Made by a program: the position numbers and the translations under genes. Shown here one piece after another: positions 23,362-34,532 of a DNA stretch of 64,000 nucleotides. Each line of letters begins with the position of its first letter. Positions within the stretch are counted from its first letter, which is position 1. Source of the stretch: Hysterium pulicare CBS 123377 (lineage: Eukaryota > Ascomycota > Dothideomycetes > Hysteriales > Hysteriaceae); assembly GCA_000467715.1 (NCBI GenBank), contig AJFK01000106.1, positions 24,430 through 88,429 on the forward strand. The letters are read 5' to 3'. The notes beneath the pieces were generated by a model that saw nothing but the letters and a program-made list of their open reading frames with translations, did no database searches and was not told where the DNA came from.

Positions 23362-24477
23362 AATTAGTACATTTATCGGTTGCGCATGTGTGGAAAGAAG
23401 CTCAAGCGTCAAACAGAAGCTTATCTGCGCTTCGCTTTATCCAGTCTATAATTCAGATGGGCAGGTCCTATCGTATGTCTTTCCAAGTTGAGGTTGAGAT
23501 GTCTCTCATGTTGTGCAAGGGTAGATGGGTCTAGGCCCGAAGCCGTGCCTGCACACGGTAAGTCTCTTCAACACTGGAATTATCTTGCATATCCCACCAA
23601 CTCTTGTGCTCCGTGAAGAGGTGGCATGCGATATCTTGCTTTGTCCTCAACTTCATAGAGTTTCGGTCCGGATGCAATACTGTTCTTGTATATGCATCAG
23701 GGTTGGACTGGGCATTAATATAGCCTAGCTGGGAAAGCGGGGACACATATGTTCAGCTAGGTGTCGACAACAAGTCAAGGCCATAAATCCCACAACGAGA
23801 TCAGGATTGGTAGCTTTGTACACCGTATGCTTGCGACTAGGGTAACGCATTTGGGGATACCTTCATTACTTGGCGTTCATGATGCGGGGATCTCCAAATA
23901 AGAAAGAGACAGGATCGAGGACTCCATAGTGTGTGATATAGGTGACGAGCTCGGCATCCGCCAGGAAAACTGTAGGTCCCCACGGCCATGTCTGTTGGAT
24001 CACGCCACCATTTTGAACGCTTTGGAAAGAAGTAAGTATAGCCTCAGCTCATGATAATAGGCAGGACGTAAAGTAAAAATCTCCGCCCTCTAAGCGAGAC
24101 ATTGGGAATATGATCGGATGTTGTTTCTCGAGCTGATAGAAAGAAGAGTTGAAATAGTCAAGAAATTGTAGAGTTAGATACCGGAAGGCGTCATTGGAAC
24201 AGAGGCCGCGAAAGGCTCTCTTAGATCTCGATGGCGCATATTTTCGCGGTTGCGATTATTGGGTGAATGAATCCTACGATGCGAGGTAAGCGACTGTTCG
24301 CGTGTTTAGCTGTTTTCAATCATCCATCCTGTTCCCGACAGAACATGTGAAAACTGATTTGCGCAGAACGAGGGATAGATGGAAGGCCATACCTTTTGTG
24401 TCAGGCAATATGAGCATGTTTAGGATGGCCTGATAGTCTTGGTATATTATGCCAGCTGACGAATTTCCGCGCATGGC

Positions 24478-25194
24478 GCCAAGTGACCCCGATGGACCAA
24501 GAATTCCGAACCTTGGCCCTTGAAGCGGGATGTTTCGATGGAGTCTCACTATCTCGCCGTGCCGATCGCGAAGAGACAAAGCACGGCCGAGAGATGTCTT
24601 GGCCCGTCGCCGCTATTTCGCCATTTCGCCGGAGCAAGAATAGGGCAATAACGAAAGGCAATGTGTATGGAAGGCGCATCCAAGCCGGAGTCCGTCTTCT
24701 GACCAAGCAGCCGTGGGCCATGGCACAATCAGCAATAGAGAGCGGAACATCAGCTCGCACGGATTAGCCGTGCGCCAAGACAGTGCCAAGCCGTGAAGGA
24801 GGCTAGAGAGTGGACGAAGAGCAATGGCGCGACGCCACTGGCTGCAGTCCCCGGTCTTTATCAGCAGGTGCTGGCGAAAAGCAGGAAAAGGCGCAGGGAG
24901 TGCAACGCCAAAGGGTGCGCTACGGGGCTGTGCAAGGGAAGTGAAGAAGCCCACTCTCGCCCATTTCTTGGGCTCAGCGGGCCCAGCCTTCCTCCCCGCG
25001 CTCTGACCTGCCTAGATAATTCCTCCCTTCCCACCCACATTTAACTCTGCCAACACCATTTTCACTACCAAATTCACCAAGACTTCACCCTTTCACCGCC
25101 AGAGCCCTTCACCACATCTTCTGTGCGCGCAACTACTGCGCATTCCGAGTACGCGCCTTGTGTACTTCCGCCTCGGTCGAGACTCCACGCCAAG
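24478..25194. promoter_or_regulatory. Proximal group of GCCARG hexamers upstream of pacC
   Basis: GCCAAG is present at 24478, 24774, 24785 and 25189, and CTTGGC at 24512 and 24598. The pair at 24774 and 24785 is spaced 11 bp, about one helical turn. The last site lies 51 bp upstream of the pacC ATG, within the likely leader. PacC binds this hexamer and is known in Aspergillus to act on its own expression, so autoregulation is plausible. One more site with the other allowed base (GCCAGG) is at 23960. Confidence 0.5.
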
Positions 25195-25244
25195 AGTTCA
25201 ATCTACAAGCCACTTATTAGCAACGAACTCACCGCAAATCCACC

Positions 25245-27358
25245 ATGTCTGAGGCCACTCCCACTCAAGGAGCTGTGCCAACCGCCGCAACACCGCAACA
25301 GCAACCCCAGGGCACCCCTCAGCAGCAGAATGCGCCTGCACCTGCTTCTGCCTCTGCAGCAGGAGACCAGCTTGTCTGCCAATGGTCCAACTGCGGCGAA
25401 CGGTGCCCGACCGCAGAGCAGCTCTATGTAAGTCATGATAGATATTTCATCGCCTCAGCCTGCAAAGACGCGTAACTTGAACACAAATACACCCTCAAAC
25501 TTCGACTGCTCCAAAGAGTTTGTGCTTCGGTTGCTGCCTGCGCGTCTTGCGAGGGCTATCTCACTTGTGCCGCACGAAAATCTTGCACGTGAGTGTATGA
25601 ACTGACTTGTCTTGAAGGACCACGTATGCGAACGCCATGTTGGTCGCAAGAGTACCAACAACCTGAACCTGACTTGTCAATGGGGCAACTGTCGCACAAC
25701 GACCGTGAAGCGTGACCACATCACTTCACATATTCGCGTGCACGTCCCTTTGAAGCCACACAAATGCGATTTCTGTGGCAAGGCCTTCAAGCGCCCTCAG
25801 GATCTCAAGAAGCACGTGAAGACTCATGCCGATGACTCTGTATTGCTCCGTTCCCCCGAGCCTGGCCGTGGAGCTCCTCATGGAGGTGCTGGTGGATATC
25901 AGCCTGGTGGTGGAAAGCGTAAGTCCTACCATTCCGTTTTACCATTCATACCTCTCCTTCAACTTTCCGTCGTTTCCATTTCTTTCCTCTTTTCGATTCT
26001 AACGGAGTAAAACAGTCGTCGCTGACTTGCAGGCTCTGGCCGCCACAGCCAGTGGGTACTATCCTGACAATGGCATGGGCCCCAATGCAGGTTACGGTCA
26101 ACAGCATCCAGGTGGTGCCCCTGGCGGCTTCTACAGCGGTCCGCCACAGAACTCAGCTTATGGACCTGTGTACTATGCTGTTAACCAGGCCCAGCAAATG
26201 AACAACGACTCCTACGAGATTCGTAAGCGCGCTGCTTATGATGCTCTCAACGAATTCTTTGGCGACGCCAAGAGGAGAGCCATTGACCCAAACACTTACT
26301 ACGATGTCGGCCAGAGACTCGTGGGTCTTTCAGGTGTTCAACTACCAGTCATTGGCGCCGGTGGCGGTGGCGGCTACCAAAGTGGAATGTCGGATTACGG
26401 CCAAGGGGGCACAATGGTTGCTCAAGCTTCTCACCCTCCTTCGATGCATCAGTACTCGTTGCCGCTTCCGAATCTGAGGACGAAGAATGACCTTCTCAAC
26501 ATCGATCAATTCTTGGAGCAGCTTCAAAGCACTGTCTATGAGAACTCGAATCACGCCGCTGCAGCAGGTGTTGCCCAACCAGGTGCTCACTATGTACATC
26601 CAGGGGTTAACTATCGTTCGAGTCACTCTCCACCAGGAATGAACACAGGCCATCAACCACAGACATCACATGCCACAGCTGTTGCATCTATGAATGCTCC
26701 AGCATCTGAGACTCCAGCTTTGACACCGGCATCTAGCGTATTGTCCTACAATTCTCAGCACTCACCCGGTTCAGGACATTCAGGAAGTACGGTCTCGCCC
26801 ACCTCGAGAACAGGAATGGGCAGCATGTATCCCACTTTGCCAGCTGTCAGTGCCATGTCTGATGTGTCCGCCTACCCTGCGACAAGTGGCGCTCCTCCTT
26901 CCGCTCTGGCGCCTTCCTTTGATCCCGATGGCCGCCGGCGATATTCCGGGCCTCTCTTGCAAAAGGCTGCTCCAGACCGTCGCGGAAGTGATCTAATGGA
27001 TACATCCGAGGATGGTGCATCGCCAAAGGAATCACGCCGTGGCTCAGATCAAGACGGTCTCCGACACAACGTCAACCAACTTGCTATCCAGTCTCCCAAG
27101 GTCGATCCAGCGCTTTCTATGCGATCACCTAGCCAAGTCTCGGCTTCCTCGGCAGAGCACGCATCTGATGCCTCCCAAGAATCATGGATCGAAAACATTC
27201 GAACCATCGAGAGACTCAGACAATTCATCAAAGATAGACTCGATCAGCGTGATTATGCCGAAGATGAGGACGAGATGAAGGACGACAAGCCACCGATGAG
27301 TGACGACGCACAGACGTTATACCCTGTACTCCGAGCGGTTCAAGAAGGCAGAGAATAG
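25245..27358 (+). CDS. pacC: PacC/Rim101 pH-responsive zinc-finger transcription factor
   Basis: Three exons (25245-25427, 25618-25918, 26016-27358) give 608 residues, within the usual range. Three C2H2 fingers are complete: C45/C50/H63/H68, C81/C86/H99/H103 and C111/C114/H127/H131; the first is joined across intron 1. After the fingers, [20 protein letters not shown] and a Leu-rich segment match the conserved PacC middle region. Two YPxL motifs, YPTL (433-436) and YPVL (597-600), are the expected docking sites for the PalA/Rim20 adaptor that flank the region of pH-triggered cleavage. PacC is held full-length in acid and cut at alkaline pH to a form that activates alkaline genes. The N-terminal 40 residues are Gln/Pro/Ala-rich. 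Intron 1 is 190 nt, and intron 2 ends AACAG. The GCCARG sites upstream suggest self-regulation. Confidence 0.97.
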
Positions 27359-28303
27359 ATCGGATGTTATCGCCTAAAGACTAATGATAGTGTATGATGG
27401 ATGCTGGGAAGATTGGGGTGTTATTGAGACCAACCAAGAGTCTACGGTAGTCATTCACCAGTACTTCTTAAATCCGCCCTTCTCGGTGGGAACAAGAGTC
27501 ACGGCGTTATGCGGCGATCTGACTGGATGGGGCTGCTTTATGGCTGGTCTCATGGGTTGTACGGCTTATGGAATTATATTGTCTTTCTGGTTATTGTTGG
27601 CCCGGACTGTCGCTCTACGGAGTGGACAGCACATCATGGATGTTGTTCCGGAAGCCTTGTGTCAATTTTGTTCATTTCTCATCATGCATACACGGTCGTT
27701 ACGGTGGGCCTGTTGCTTCAGGGGGAATGGTGGCTATCTGTCTTTCTTCCTTCCACTTTATGGCTGGACAAAACTTTATTGTAGGTAGATATTGCCTACT
27801 GCAACTCTACCGAGTCTTTTATTCCCTTACTATTCATCTAAAAACTACTGGGCCTATTTATATCTATGTGACTCTCAACCCTTGAACAGCCAGCTCGAGT
27901 TTGACCCTATTGACGGCGTCGCTCAAACAGATGATCTTGTGTCCGTCTTGGCAACTTCTCCCAGTCCACGAAAACCCCCACACTTGCGCGAGAAACTCCA
28001 TTGACATCATCCCGCGAAACGCCCAGACTCCTCCCACCTTCCAGCCAGAAATTTTCGGACGCACCTAAAAAAGCAAATCAGCATGTGATCTCCAGAGCTG
28101 AAGATCGAGGCCTCAAAACGTCTCTACTACAAACACTTTAGACGGTATTCATTGACATCCCGGCGCGTAATTCTTGTCATTCGCCTATCTTACTCTAATC
28201 ACCCTCGATCCTATAAGAAAGAACACTTCGCAGGCAGCCTTGAAGCTTGCTGTACCTCTTCTCACACACCGCGCTACACGGAGTATCTTAGACATTATCC
28301 AAG
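27359..28303. other. Spacer pacC to DUF3602 gene
   Basis: About 940 bp. Three overlapping plus-strand frames at 27384-27885 are mutually shifted readings of one stretch and show hydrophobic but unrecognised sequence; this is probably the pacC 3' untranslated region. The last 200 bp should hold the promoter of the following gene. Confidence 0.45.
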
Positions 28304-29069
28304 ATGCCGACTTGGGGCCGTGGAGGCGCTGGGAACATTGTTAGTCAGGAGCAGGTGGAGGAGAGCAACAGGCGGATTGCTGAGGTATGTAAGAGGTTAT
28401 ATCTCAATTCTATCATGAATGGCATAGGATTTGCGATCAGGCATCTGGCATGATTTCGAATGCCACCATTTGACGAAAAGGACTACGGAAGCGCTATACT
28501 ACTCCCACCCATGTCGAAGCTCTACAAGACTTCACTCCCTCTCCTCACAGATCCCTCCCTCTCTACACATAAACCTTCGTCCTATCAAAACTAAGAGACT
28601 AACTCTCTGCCCTCAGGACCTCGAAGCAAACAAACCCCTAACCACCTCCGCCGCACCCCCCGCAACCACCTCCTCCCAATCCCACTCCCAACCCCAAGAC
28701 TACGCCCACATGGGCCGCGGCGGCGCCGGAAACTGGTACCAACCAACCGAACTCCAGAAAGAAGGATCCTTCACCCAACCCCTCGATTCCACCACCCAGC
28801 CGACGTCCTCGAAACCCGAGATATCGAAGCCTTGGACGCCGCAGGGGGTTGAGTTGCCGGTTGCGCGGAGCGGGAGGGGCGGGGCGGGGAACTTTGTTTG
28901 GGGGGATGAGGGGAGAAGGAGGGAGGAGGAGGAGCAGAGGGAAGAGGAAGAGAGGGTGAGGGTGAAGGAGAAGGTCGTTAAGGATGTGGAGAGTGGGTTG
29001 GCGAGGCCGGAGAGGGTGGTTTTGGGGGGTGGGAAGAGCTTGGGTGGGGAGCAGTATATGTGGTCGTAA
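28304..29069 (+). CDS. DUF3602 (GRGGAGN-repeat) protein, Par32-like
   Basis: Exons 28304-28384 and 28617-29069 give 177 residues. Three copies of the family motif are present: WGRGGAGNIV near the N terminus, MGRGGAGNWY in the middle and SGRGGAGNFV toward the C terminus. The rest is low-complexity and ends with a charged Arg/Glu-rich helix and GGEQYMWS. Yeast Par32, a member of this family, is phosphorylated on rapamycin treatment and inhibits ammonium transporters; whether this protein does the same is inference. The intron of 232 nt has GTATGT and CTCAG, with TAAC branch-like sequence just upstream. The first exon is short but carries the first motif, which supports its start. Confidence 0.85.
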
Positions 29070-29585
29070 AGGGGAGATTTTTGGGATGGGGGCCTGTTTG
29101 GGCTGATGGATTTTGGGGAGAGGGAGGTTGGATTTGCGTTGGTAGTGGGAGGAGTTTGTATACCAGGTTTCTCTTTTCAGCTACAAAATTCGACTGTCAT
29201 ATATGTTCAAATATAGATCGTAGAACTTTCCATGTATTGCCTTTTATCTACCAGGTCATTCCTACTCTGTTCACAGAGAACATAACAAATATGCTCGTTG
29301 AAGAAGTCATTAAGCAAAGATGAATAAACAGCCAGAAAAAAGATATTTGCAAACGCTATGATTGATGACTCCGGCTCCGAGAGGAAATGTCATAACACAT
29401 GAAATTGATTGTGAGATCAACGAGAACTCCACGCTTATCACCTCAATCTCCAGGAAAGACGTCTATGGAAGCCAGTCGAGAAGAAGGAAAAGAATGATTC
29501 AATGCCATGCATATCTATCTCATCCCCCTCCCAACTTCCCTCCTATAGTAATGAGAGGAAGTGTTAGAATAGGGATTTTGTCAAT
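29070..29585. other. Convergent spacer
   Basis: About 500 bp between the DUF3602 stop and the BAG-protein stop. I see no gene or repeat; it is probably two facing 3' untranslated regions. Confidence 0.5.
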
Positions 29586-30911
29586 CTACCCTTTCACAAC
29601 CTCATCCAGCTTGTTCAACATGCCCTGCGTCTCCTTAACAAGCGCCTTCCTCCTCGCCCTCGTCTCCTCATCCCCTCCAGTCTCCACGCCATCCAATTTC
29701 AGCAGCACTTGCGCCAATATCGTCTCACTCAACTTCTTGTGCTCGTACTCCCTCTTCGCTTTATCACTCGGTGGATTCGTAGCAAATTGGATACATTCTG
29801 GGACGAGCGTCGTATGGAAATTCGATGCTATAGCGTCGAGTTTCTGGAGAGCGGTCTGCTGGGCGGCTGGGACAGAGCTGGCGGGAGGTCCAGATGTAGG
29901 ACGAGGGCTAGGAAATGAAGAGGGGGTAGGGAGGAATTCGACGGGGCCAGGAGTGTTGGAAGAGTAGCCTAGATTCGTCGCTGAAGCAGTGGCAGAGGCG
30001 ACATTTGATCTCTTCCCTTTCTTCTTCCTCCCTCCCCGCTTCCGAGGTTTCTTAGGCCCGGATCCACCCATCGCTGTGCCAACGACCCCTTCACTATCAT
30101 CTACACCATCGGAGTCGTCTTCGTCGTCATCGCTGGCCCCGTCGACTGCTATTTGCGGATCACTAGACCCAGGCGCCATGGCTCCCGCACTGTCCGATCC
30201 AATCACGCACAGAATTTCACTGCCCTGCCCATCCCCTCTCAGACCCTCTTCCCTCGCAGCCCGCTCGTCATTCTTCATATTCCGCCCTTTATGGAACATG
30301 CGTATCTTCCTCGCATCACTAACCCCCAATTTCTTCGCCGCCGCCTGTCGCACAGTCCCAATCTTCAACTCTCCATCCCTGATGCTCTGGGCCGGGAAAT
30401 GCGTAGGATAGCTGACACGGCCGTTCTTGAATACTAGGATGTCCGTGTCTCGGTCCGGGTTCTTGTCGTCCCAGTCCACGATCTCGGGGGCTGCGGTGCG
30501 GGAGGCAGAGCGGTGGCGGTGGTGGTGGTGAGGGGTGTTGTTTGTGTGCGTGGCAAGGTCTTCGGAGGTTATGTAGCTGAAGTCGGCATCGGAGACTTCG
30601 TTGTTGGAGGTTGTGGCGCCGCGGCCGAAGGGTGACCAGGTGCCGCCGCCTTTGCGGGAGAACCACGACATGGTTATGTAGAAGAAAGCGGCAAGTACGC
30701 CGAGGCAGGTGAGAAGGGTTGGAGAGCTTTTGAGGTTTGTGAAGTCTTTCCCTTGATAGGCCTCGAGAACTCGAGAGTATAGCTGTAGAATTGCTGTTTT
30801 CAAATTTTCAGAAGAGAAGGTGGTGGGGCTGAAAATGGACTCGGAGGGGAGAGATTCAGTGTTGAAGCCCAAGATGCGCTTGCAATGGTCGATCAACGAG
30901 TTGGACGCCAC
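29586..30911 (-). CDS. BAG-domain Hsp70 co-chaperone with membrane anchor
   Basis: A single exon of 441 codons. A hydrophobic segment at about 64-84 (LLTCLGVLAAFFYITMSWF) predicts one membrane span near the N terminus. A ubiquitin-like region covers about 150-245 and includes RDGELKIGTVRQAAAKKLG and a RKIRMFHKGRNM strand. A basic, Asp/Gly-rich linker with KKPRKRGGRKKKGKR follows. The BAG domain occupies about 355-441 (ALQKLDAIASNFHTTLVPEC ... ALVKETQGMLNKLDEVV). BAG domains bind the ATPase part of Hsp70 and promote nucleotide exchange. The membrane anchor plus BAG resembles yeast Snl1 and S. pombe Bag102, which act at the ER or nuclear envelope. The ubiquitin-like part may link to the proteasome. 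No introns are needed. Confidence 0.88.
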   Translation of the reverse strand: MASNSLIDHCKRILGFNTESLPSESIFSPTTFSSENLKTAILQLYSRVLEAYQGKDFTNLKSSPTLLTCLGVLAAFFYITMSWFSRKGGGTWSPFGRGATTSNNEVSDADFSYITSEDLATHTNNTPHHHHRHRSASRTAAPEIVDWDDKNPDRDTDILVFKNGRVSYPTHFPAQSIRDGELKIGTVRQAAAKKLGVSDARKIRMFHKGRNMKNDERAAREEGLRGDGQGSEILCVIGSDSAGAMAPGSSDPQIAVDGASDDDEDDSDGVDDSEGVVGTAMGGSGPKKPRKRGGRKKKGKRSNVASATASATNLGYSSNTPGPVEFLPTPSSFPSPRPTSGPPASSVPAAQQTALQKLDAIASNFHTTLVPECIQFATNPPSDKAKREYEHKKLSETILAQVLLKLDGVETGGDEETRARRKALVKETQGMLNKLDEVVKG

Positions 30912-31625
30912 GGTGAATGCTTATTATGATGGTACCCAGAGGTAAGCAGGGTAGAAGTAGCCAGACGGTGCAGGATGTGGTCGGGTAGTAGGGTGTGCTG
31001 ATGATCCATCCACAAGAAAAGTTGAATGGGTCCGACAACGCGGCGCTTGGTGCGGCTGACGTCGTGGTCGGATTATCTTTTCGCTCCTGTAAATCCACTG
31101 GCAGACTGGACACCATCCATCTAAATACTATCTGCAAGCTCGACAGATCACGATGCCATATATGCCCTGCTGTTGATCTCACCGTGGCTTGGTTGGGCCC
31201 TGCGTCAATTCTCCTTTGTTCGCTTCACTCCACGACCTGCAAGTTGATGTCACTCATAGCGAGGACCAATTCTTTTATAGGACTCAATTGATTGTACAGA
31301 GAATGTAATACAAAATCACGTTTTGTCGTTGACAATCATGAAATGAGCAAACATCAGAATCACCGCCAATATTATCGTCCAGAATTCGAATGCCTTTAGT
31401 GAAAGAAAACGCCATGAGAGAAAAAAGAAACTATTGGCAGTATGCAAAGTTAATCGTTAAAGACATTGGCATGGATGACCTGACTTCCATATCCTGGACT
31501 CCAACGCGCCACCCTACCATCCGTAAGGGATTTGCCGTGATCGTCGTCAAAATGAAAGCCTATGAGCATTGTGATGGGAAATATGCCAGACCTGTCTACC
31601 ACATATGACAGGAATATGGGGACAC
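30912..31625. other. Spacer upstream of the BAG gene
   Basis: About 700 bp between the BAG gene start and the stop of the next minus-strand gene. Only short overlapping frames occur. It should hold the BAG promoter and the 3' region of the neighbour. Confidence 0.5.
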
Positions 31626-33581
31626 CTAAGCTTTGTTGCGTCTAGGCGTAGCGAGGAAGTTAAGACGAGCCTTGCTCAAGGAGCTAGGGCGCTTGGGGAG
31701 ACGTCGAGGAAGCTTGCTGGGTGTCTTTGGAGGCTCCACTACCGGATTGGCCTTGGATCTCTTGCTGGCTCGACCGTCTTCCTCAGGCTCATTGTTCTCC
31801 TTGTCTGATCCTTGCTCGAAAGTGTCCAGCTTACGCTTCTTGCTAGACTCAGGGATCTCATGGACATCACTACTCCGTACCTGACGGATTGTCACAGCCG
31901 CGGTAGCTTTGATCTGTTTAGCAGACTCGAATGTGAAGCTACCAGGTACACTGCCGGGGTTTCCGCCAAAGGTTAGTCGACGTGAGGGAGATCCGATCGG
32001 TGACTCGCTACCTTCTGGAAGCGAAGGGTAAATGACATTAGATGGCGGAACCTCTGAGGCTGCTCGAAACTTGATCGGTGAAGGACTGCCCAACTCTTCA
32101 AGTTTTGTGCTCGCCGTGAAGTTGACATGTTTCCTTACGGGAGCTGTAGCGGGCACAGCCGGGAGCGCTTTGTCTAGATCCAATCCTGGCGGAGGTGACA
32201 TGTGAGTGCCGGCAGCGACTTTCACTGGATCATTCGAGTATTTACGGCTTGGAGTTCGGAGAATAGACTTGATACCAGGAATCTTGAGTAAGGAGGCGCT
32301 GGTCTTCCGAATTCCCTCCTTTAGCGAGCCATCGACTGACTTGGGAGTCATTAGGGTCCTCATTGAGGGAGAGCGGAAAAGCGATGGGATCATTGATGTG
32401 GACTTCATGGTCTTGACGCTCTGCGATCGTGCGAGAGAGGCTTTTGTAGGTGTAAGGAGTCTAGACTTTGGGCGAGAAAGGCCAGTTTGTGAATGAAGCA
32501 AACTTGGACCACGAGGAGTCATTGGCTTTCCAGGTTCCAATTTGCTATCTCTTGATACAGGACGGGTGCTAGAGGCATCATCGTTCTCATGGCGCTTCAC
32601 ACGCTTGGAAGGTCCAAAAGGCTCTCCGTCGCGGGACGGAGGCGGACCGTCGCGAGAAGGAGGTACCAATTTGATTGTGGACTTCGATCGGGCAAGGCCT
32701 GTGTTGCTCAAGCTCATCTTCGATTGTGTACGCTTCAGGGAGGGAGCTCCTCCAACAGGCTCGTCGGGTTTGTCGAGTTCAGCTTTCGAAGGCGAGCGTT
32801 TCAGTGATTTATCTACAGGTTTGAACCGGGATGGATCAGCACGAAATGCTGATGCATGGTTGGCAATCGAGTCCATCCTCTTGAACTGAGCTGAATGAAT
32901 TTCGCTGAAACGTTTGCCTTTGCTCTTTGGGACCGCCATCTTTCGCTGCGAGAGGTCCGCTGGGGTTGTGAACGGGTTATTCGCAAATAGCGTTGTATCT
33001 CCCCCTTGTCGATCGTCCTCCAATACACGACTAGCTTGTGGACTCAACTCCGGAGCTGGTGATCTAAACCTGAACTTGAAATCAGGGCTGGAAAAGAGTG
33101 TTGGTGCATTAGATTTGATCTTGGTTGGTGTAGCCTGCACAATTGCCGGAAGATCTTTGGAGCCTTTTGTGGGTGCGGTGCGTGCTCCTTGAGCGTGAAA
33201 TCCAAGCCAGCGAGCCTCATCCAACGGCTTTGCAGTGCTTGCTTGATGATGGTTCGGATGCATTTCTTCGCCAGTTGGCTTGATTGGCGTCCTGTTCTGG
33301 GGTGTTTGGGTTGTGATAGGATCATGGGAAGACTTTGTCTTCTTGCCGGTACGAGGTGTCGTGGCGGATAGTTTGGGGATTTGTGAGGGTGGCTCTGGGA
33401 GCTCACGGACAGAAGGGAGATCCTTCATCATATCTGCGACCACTTTGCTGGAAGTCTCGTCATCTCTGCCTGGAGATGGGGACGTTCGCTATTGATAAAC
33501 AGGTCAGTAAACAAACAAGAAGAGAGAGCAGACAATGAGGCCAACTACCTTTTGAAGCCTGGCCGACCGACGTTTGACCAT
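31626..33581 (-). CDS. Ser/Pro-rich basic protein with CDK sites, KEN box and RVxF-like motif
   Basis: Exons 33581-33549 (11 codons, MVKRRSARLQK) and 33488-31626 encode 631 residues. I do not recognise a folded domain. The sequence is basic and mostly disordered. Visible short motifs: seven or more [ST]-P-x-[KR] sites (ATPTK, RSPSK, LTPTK, RTPSR, GSPSR, KTPSK, ATPRR), KHVNF at 464-468 (matches the RVxF type that docks protein phosphatase 1), a KEN box in SDKENNE at 574-576 (degron recognised by APC/C), and basic clusters such as KKRKL and KRSK. A short block, RRLTFGGNPGSVPGSFTFES (about 514-533), looks conserved in style. These suggest a nuclear protein regulated in the cell cycle, which is inference. 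The intron has GTAGTT and AATAG with CTGAC before it. Confidence 0.75.
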
Positions 33582-34532
33582 GTTGACCTCTGTGCAATGA
33601 GATTAACGATTGAGTGAGCGAAGAATGGTTGTGATAGACGTTGTGGTGTTGAGATGGTTTGTGCGTGGATGGTGCTGGGGGTGGATAAACAAAAGCACTG
33701 ACGCCATATCAACACCGAGTCATGTGCGTTCAGCCCTATCCATATTTACCGTCATGACGATAACAATCTGTTGCATGCATCTCAGAATAGCAGAATTTAT
33801 CTGATGAACTTTCTAGTTGTGAATTCACAGCTATTATTCATGGTGCTCTTGGAAAACCTCGCCGTCAGCCCTTTAGATACCGAGATATTTACCAAGTAGG
33901 GGTACAGCATCGCTGGCACACGGCCAAGTGGTTGTAGACCAAACCGATAAGATATACATACAACTAAGTCATAGATTTCAAGACCAAGTCCTATCACCAA
34001 TTAACTGATCTGCTCTCTTTTGAATTCTAGTCTTGAAATTTTCCTACTATCTAGCCTGTGTGCGCACCCAGTTAGCTATTGTGACCGAGACTGTTCCTCA
34101 TCAATCAACTTCCGAAGTCAGATCTGGCAAGAACGACCAAATATCTAGAGATCCTTGTAAAAATTTCAATGCCTACGCCTATATGCCTACCTTTCTCTAT
34201 GTATGTGGTATCTCCCCAAGAATCCAGTCGACCGTCTTGTCGTATGGAACTTTGCCCTTTCGCCGAAAGCCCGCCTAAGTGTGGGTATTTGAAGAAATGA
34301 TTATGAGTTGTACGTATTCCAAGGTAACTCGTCCTATCTCGGTCCAGCCTGTAGCAAGGTACACTCGAGGAGGGTACGGGCTCCATCATTCTGGAGCGCG
34401 ATATGTTACGGAACGGCCATGGCCATCTTTCAGGTAATGTAGTGGACGCCGTATTTGGCTGATGGCTCTTCCTGCTTTAGATTCGAGGACCTGCTTGTTT
34501 GCAGTTCTCGTTCTACTCGTCGAACGTATGAC
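33582..34532. other. Spacer
   Basis: About 950 bp between the Ser/Pro-rich gene start and the stop of the Zn2Cys6 gene. It is fairly AT-rich and without an open frame above 100 codons. It should contain the promoter of the Ser/Pro-rich gene. Confidence 0.5.

Larger units (their letters stand above)
21547..25244. other. Long spacer upstream of pacC
   Basis: These 3.7 kb separate GRR1 from pacC. They contain the AT-rich 16-bp tandem array at 23234-23361, two groups of GCCARG hexamers (listed separately), a short (TTG)n run near 21969 and a direct repeat GAACTGAACA near 22050. No open frame has domain character. The last 230 bp, rich in C and A, look like the pacC leader. Confidence 0.5.

Noticed and set aside
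24401-24767. Overlapping frames on both strands, 119 and 94 codons, upstream of pacC
   Set aside because: Mutually antisense frames without motifs in GC-rich DNA; the region is better explained as promoter with GCCARG sites.
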